Below are positions 4,499-5,092 of a stretch of DNA of 5,092 nt, piece by piece. The translations under genes and the position numbers were made by a program. Every line of letters starts with the position of its first letter. Position 1 is the first letter of the stretch. The notes under the pieces are model-generated. The model was not told the origin of the DNA, searched no databases, and saw only the letters and a list, made by a program, of their open reading frames with translations. The stretch spans positions 1 to 5,092 of the forward strand of contig JACQOY010000242.1 in NCBI GenBank assembly GCA_016207765.1, given 5' to 3'. The DNA comes from Deltaproteobacteria bacterium (GTDB lineage Bacteria > UBA10199 > SBBF01).

Positions 4499-5092
4499 AA
4501 CACCCTTTTAAACCATTTTTCCAATTCCCGTTGCGATATCTCCACCGCCACGGGCCGGCCATGTGGGCAGAAAGAAGTCAGGGGATATCGTTCCAAATCG
4601 TCCAGAAGCGACTTGATTTCAGAAACCGTCAAACGACGGTTGGCTCGAACGGCGCTGTGACAGGCCATACGGGCCAGAAGGTTGTTTGTATTGTCGGTCA
4701 ACGAGGTCAGTTTCCCCTTTTCAATCTGGTCCCCCGTAATATCAAGAACCAATTTTTTCGTTGATACCCTGTTTTGAAACAAGACAGGCACCGATCGGAC
4801 GATAAATGTACATCCACCAAAAAATTCGATTTCGAGACCAAATAGCTCCAAATCTTTCAAGTATTGCTTTAGTATTTCAGATTCCGAGGGAGGGAGGTCG
4901 AAATTTTCGGGGATAAGAAGCCCTTGGGAGGCGATGCCCCCTTCTTTGTATTGTTCCAGAAGGCGGTCGAAGAGGATCCGTTCGTGCGCGGCATGTTGAT
5001 CGATGAGGACCAGTTTGTCCGTGGCCTCGCACACAAGGTAAGTTCCAAGTATCTGGCCGATGGGGGTAAGGTGGTTTTGTCCCGTGGAAAAA
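4495..5092 (-). CDS. mutL: DNA mismatch repair protein MutL, C-terminal part (cut by window end)
   Basis: MutL links mismatch recognition by MutS to strand incision and removal. About 199 C-terminal residues are visible, and the frame stays open to the right edge, beginning STGQNHLTPIGQILGTYLVCE, where the GTG at 5034 is the internal valine of YLVCE, not a start. This is the dimerisation/endonuclease domain: the metal-site motif DQHAAHERILFD (5001-4966), a beta-clamp-binding type hexamer QGLLIP (4926-4909) fitting QXX(L/I)XP, ACHSAVRA, and CPHGRP (4569-4552) near the end. These mark an endonuclease-type MutL, unlike E. coli MutL. The usual second glutamate of DQHAX2EX4E is aspartate here. The ATPase domain is off-window. 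The stop overlaps the miaA start. Confidence 0.96.
   Translation of the reverse strand, partial: FSTGQNHLTPIGQILGTYLVCEATDKLVLIDQHAAHERILFDRLLEQYKEGGIASQGLLIPENFDLPPSESEILKQYLKDLELFGLEIEFFGGCTFIVRSVPVLFQNRVSTKKLVLDITGDQIEKGKLTSLTDNTNNLLARMACHSAVRANRRLTVSEIKSLLDDLERYPLTSFCPHGRPVAVEISQRELEKWFKRVL

Noticed and set aside
5032..5034. GTG 5034 as the mutL start
   Set aside because: The frame is open to the window edge and encodes the conserved TGQNHLTPIGQILGTYLV stretch just upstream.

Overview
The window reads as part of the chromosome of a Gram-negative, hopanoid-making bacterium, most likely an uncultured deltaproteobacterial-type lineage. The grounds are a squalene-hopene cyclase, a linked mutL-miaA pair, small palindromic repeats and a proteobacterial-style dif site. 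The taxonomic call is inference; there is no rRNA or other marker to confirm it.

Layout. On the + strand at the left are the 3' end of glpX (class II fructose-1,6-bisphosphatase, 1-408), a small START/SRPBCC lipid-binding-type protein (490-921) and a short phasin-like helical protein (about 982-1347). A hairpin holding both stop codons (1345-1370) separates these from the convergent squalene-hopene cyclase gene on the - strand (1368-3470). A 113-bp intergenic stretch (3471-3583) then carries a 28-bp dif-like site (3555-3582) and dif-derived direct and inverted repeats. To its right, on the - strand, are complete miaA (3584-4498) and the 3' part of mutL (4495-5092), overlapping by 4 nt.

The most notable content is not the genes but what sits between and inside them. 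(1) The dif-like XerCD site implies that the replication terminus lies here. Gene direction is consistent on both sides except for the cyclase, and G/C skew on the + strand appears to change sign at the site. (2) Next to dif are a 22-bp perfect palindrome built on its XerD arm and a second degenerate copy, which may be remnants of an element that used XerCD. (3) Two copies of a ~60-65-bp palindromic element, each flanked by its own 4-bp direct repeat, can be removed on paper to recover the ancestral sequence. One adds exactly 23 codons in frame to the hopene cyclase. The other splits what was an ATGA stop/start overlap between the SRPBCC and phasin-like genes and separates the downstream gene from its Shine-Dalgarno sequence.

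Functionally the genes are mostly housekeeping: gluconeogenesis (glpX), membrane triterpenoid synthesis (shc), tRNA A37 prenylation (miaA) and mismatch repair (mutL). The SRPBCC and phasin-like pair were probably translationally coupled and may act together at a lipid or polymer surface, but no substrate can be read from the sequence.
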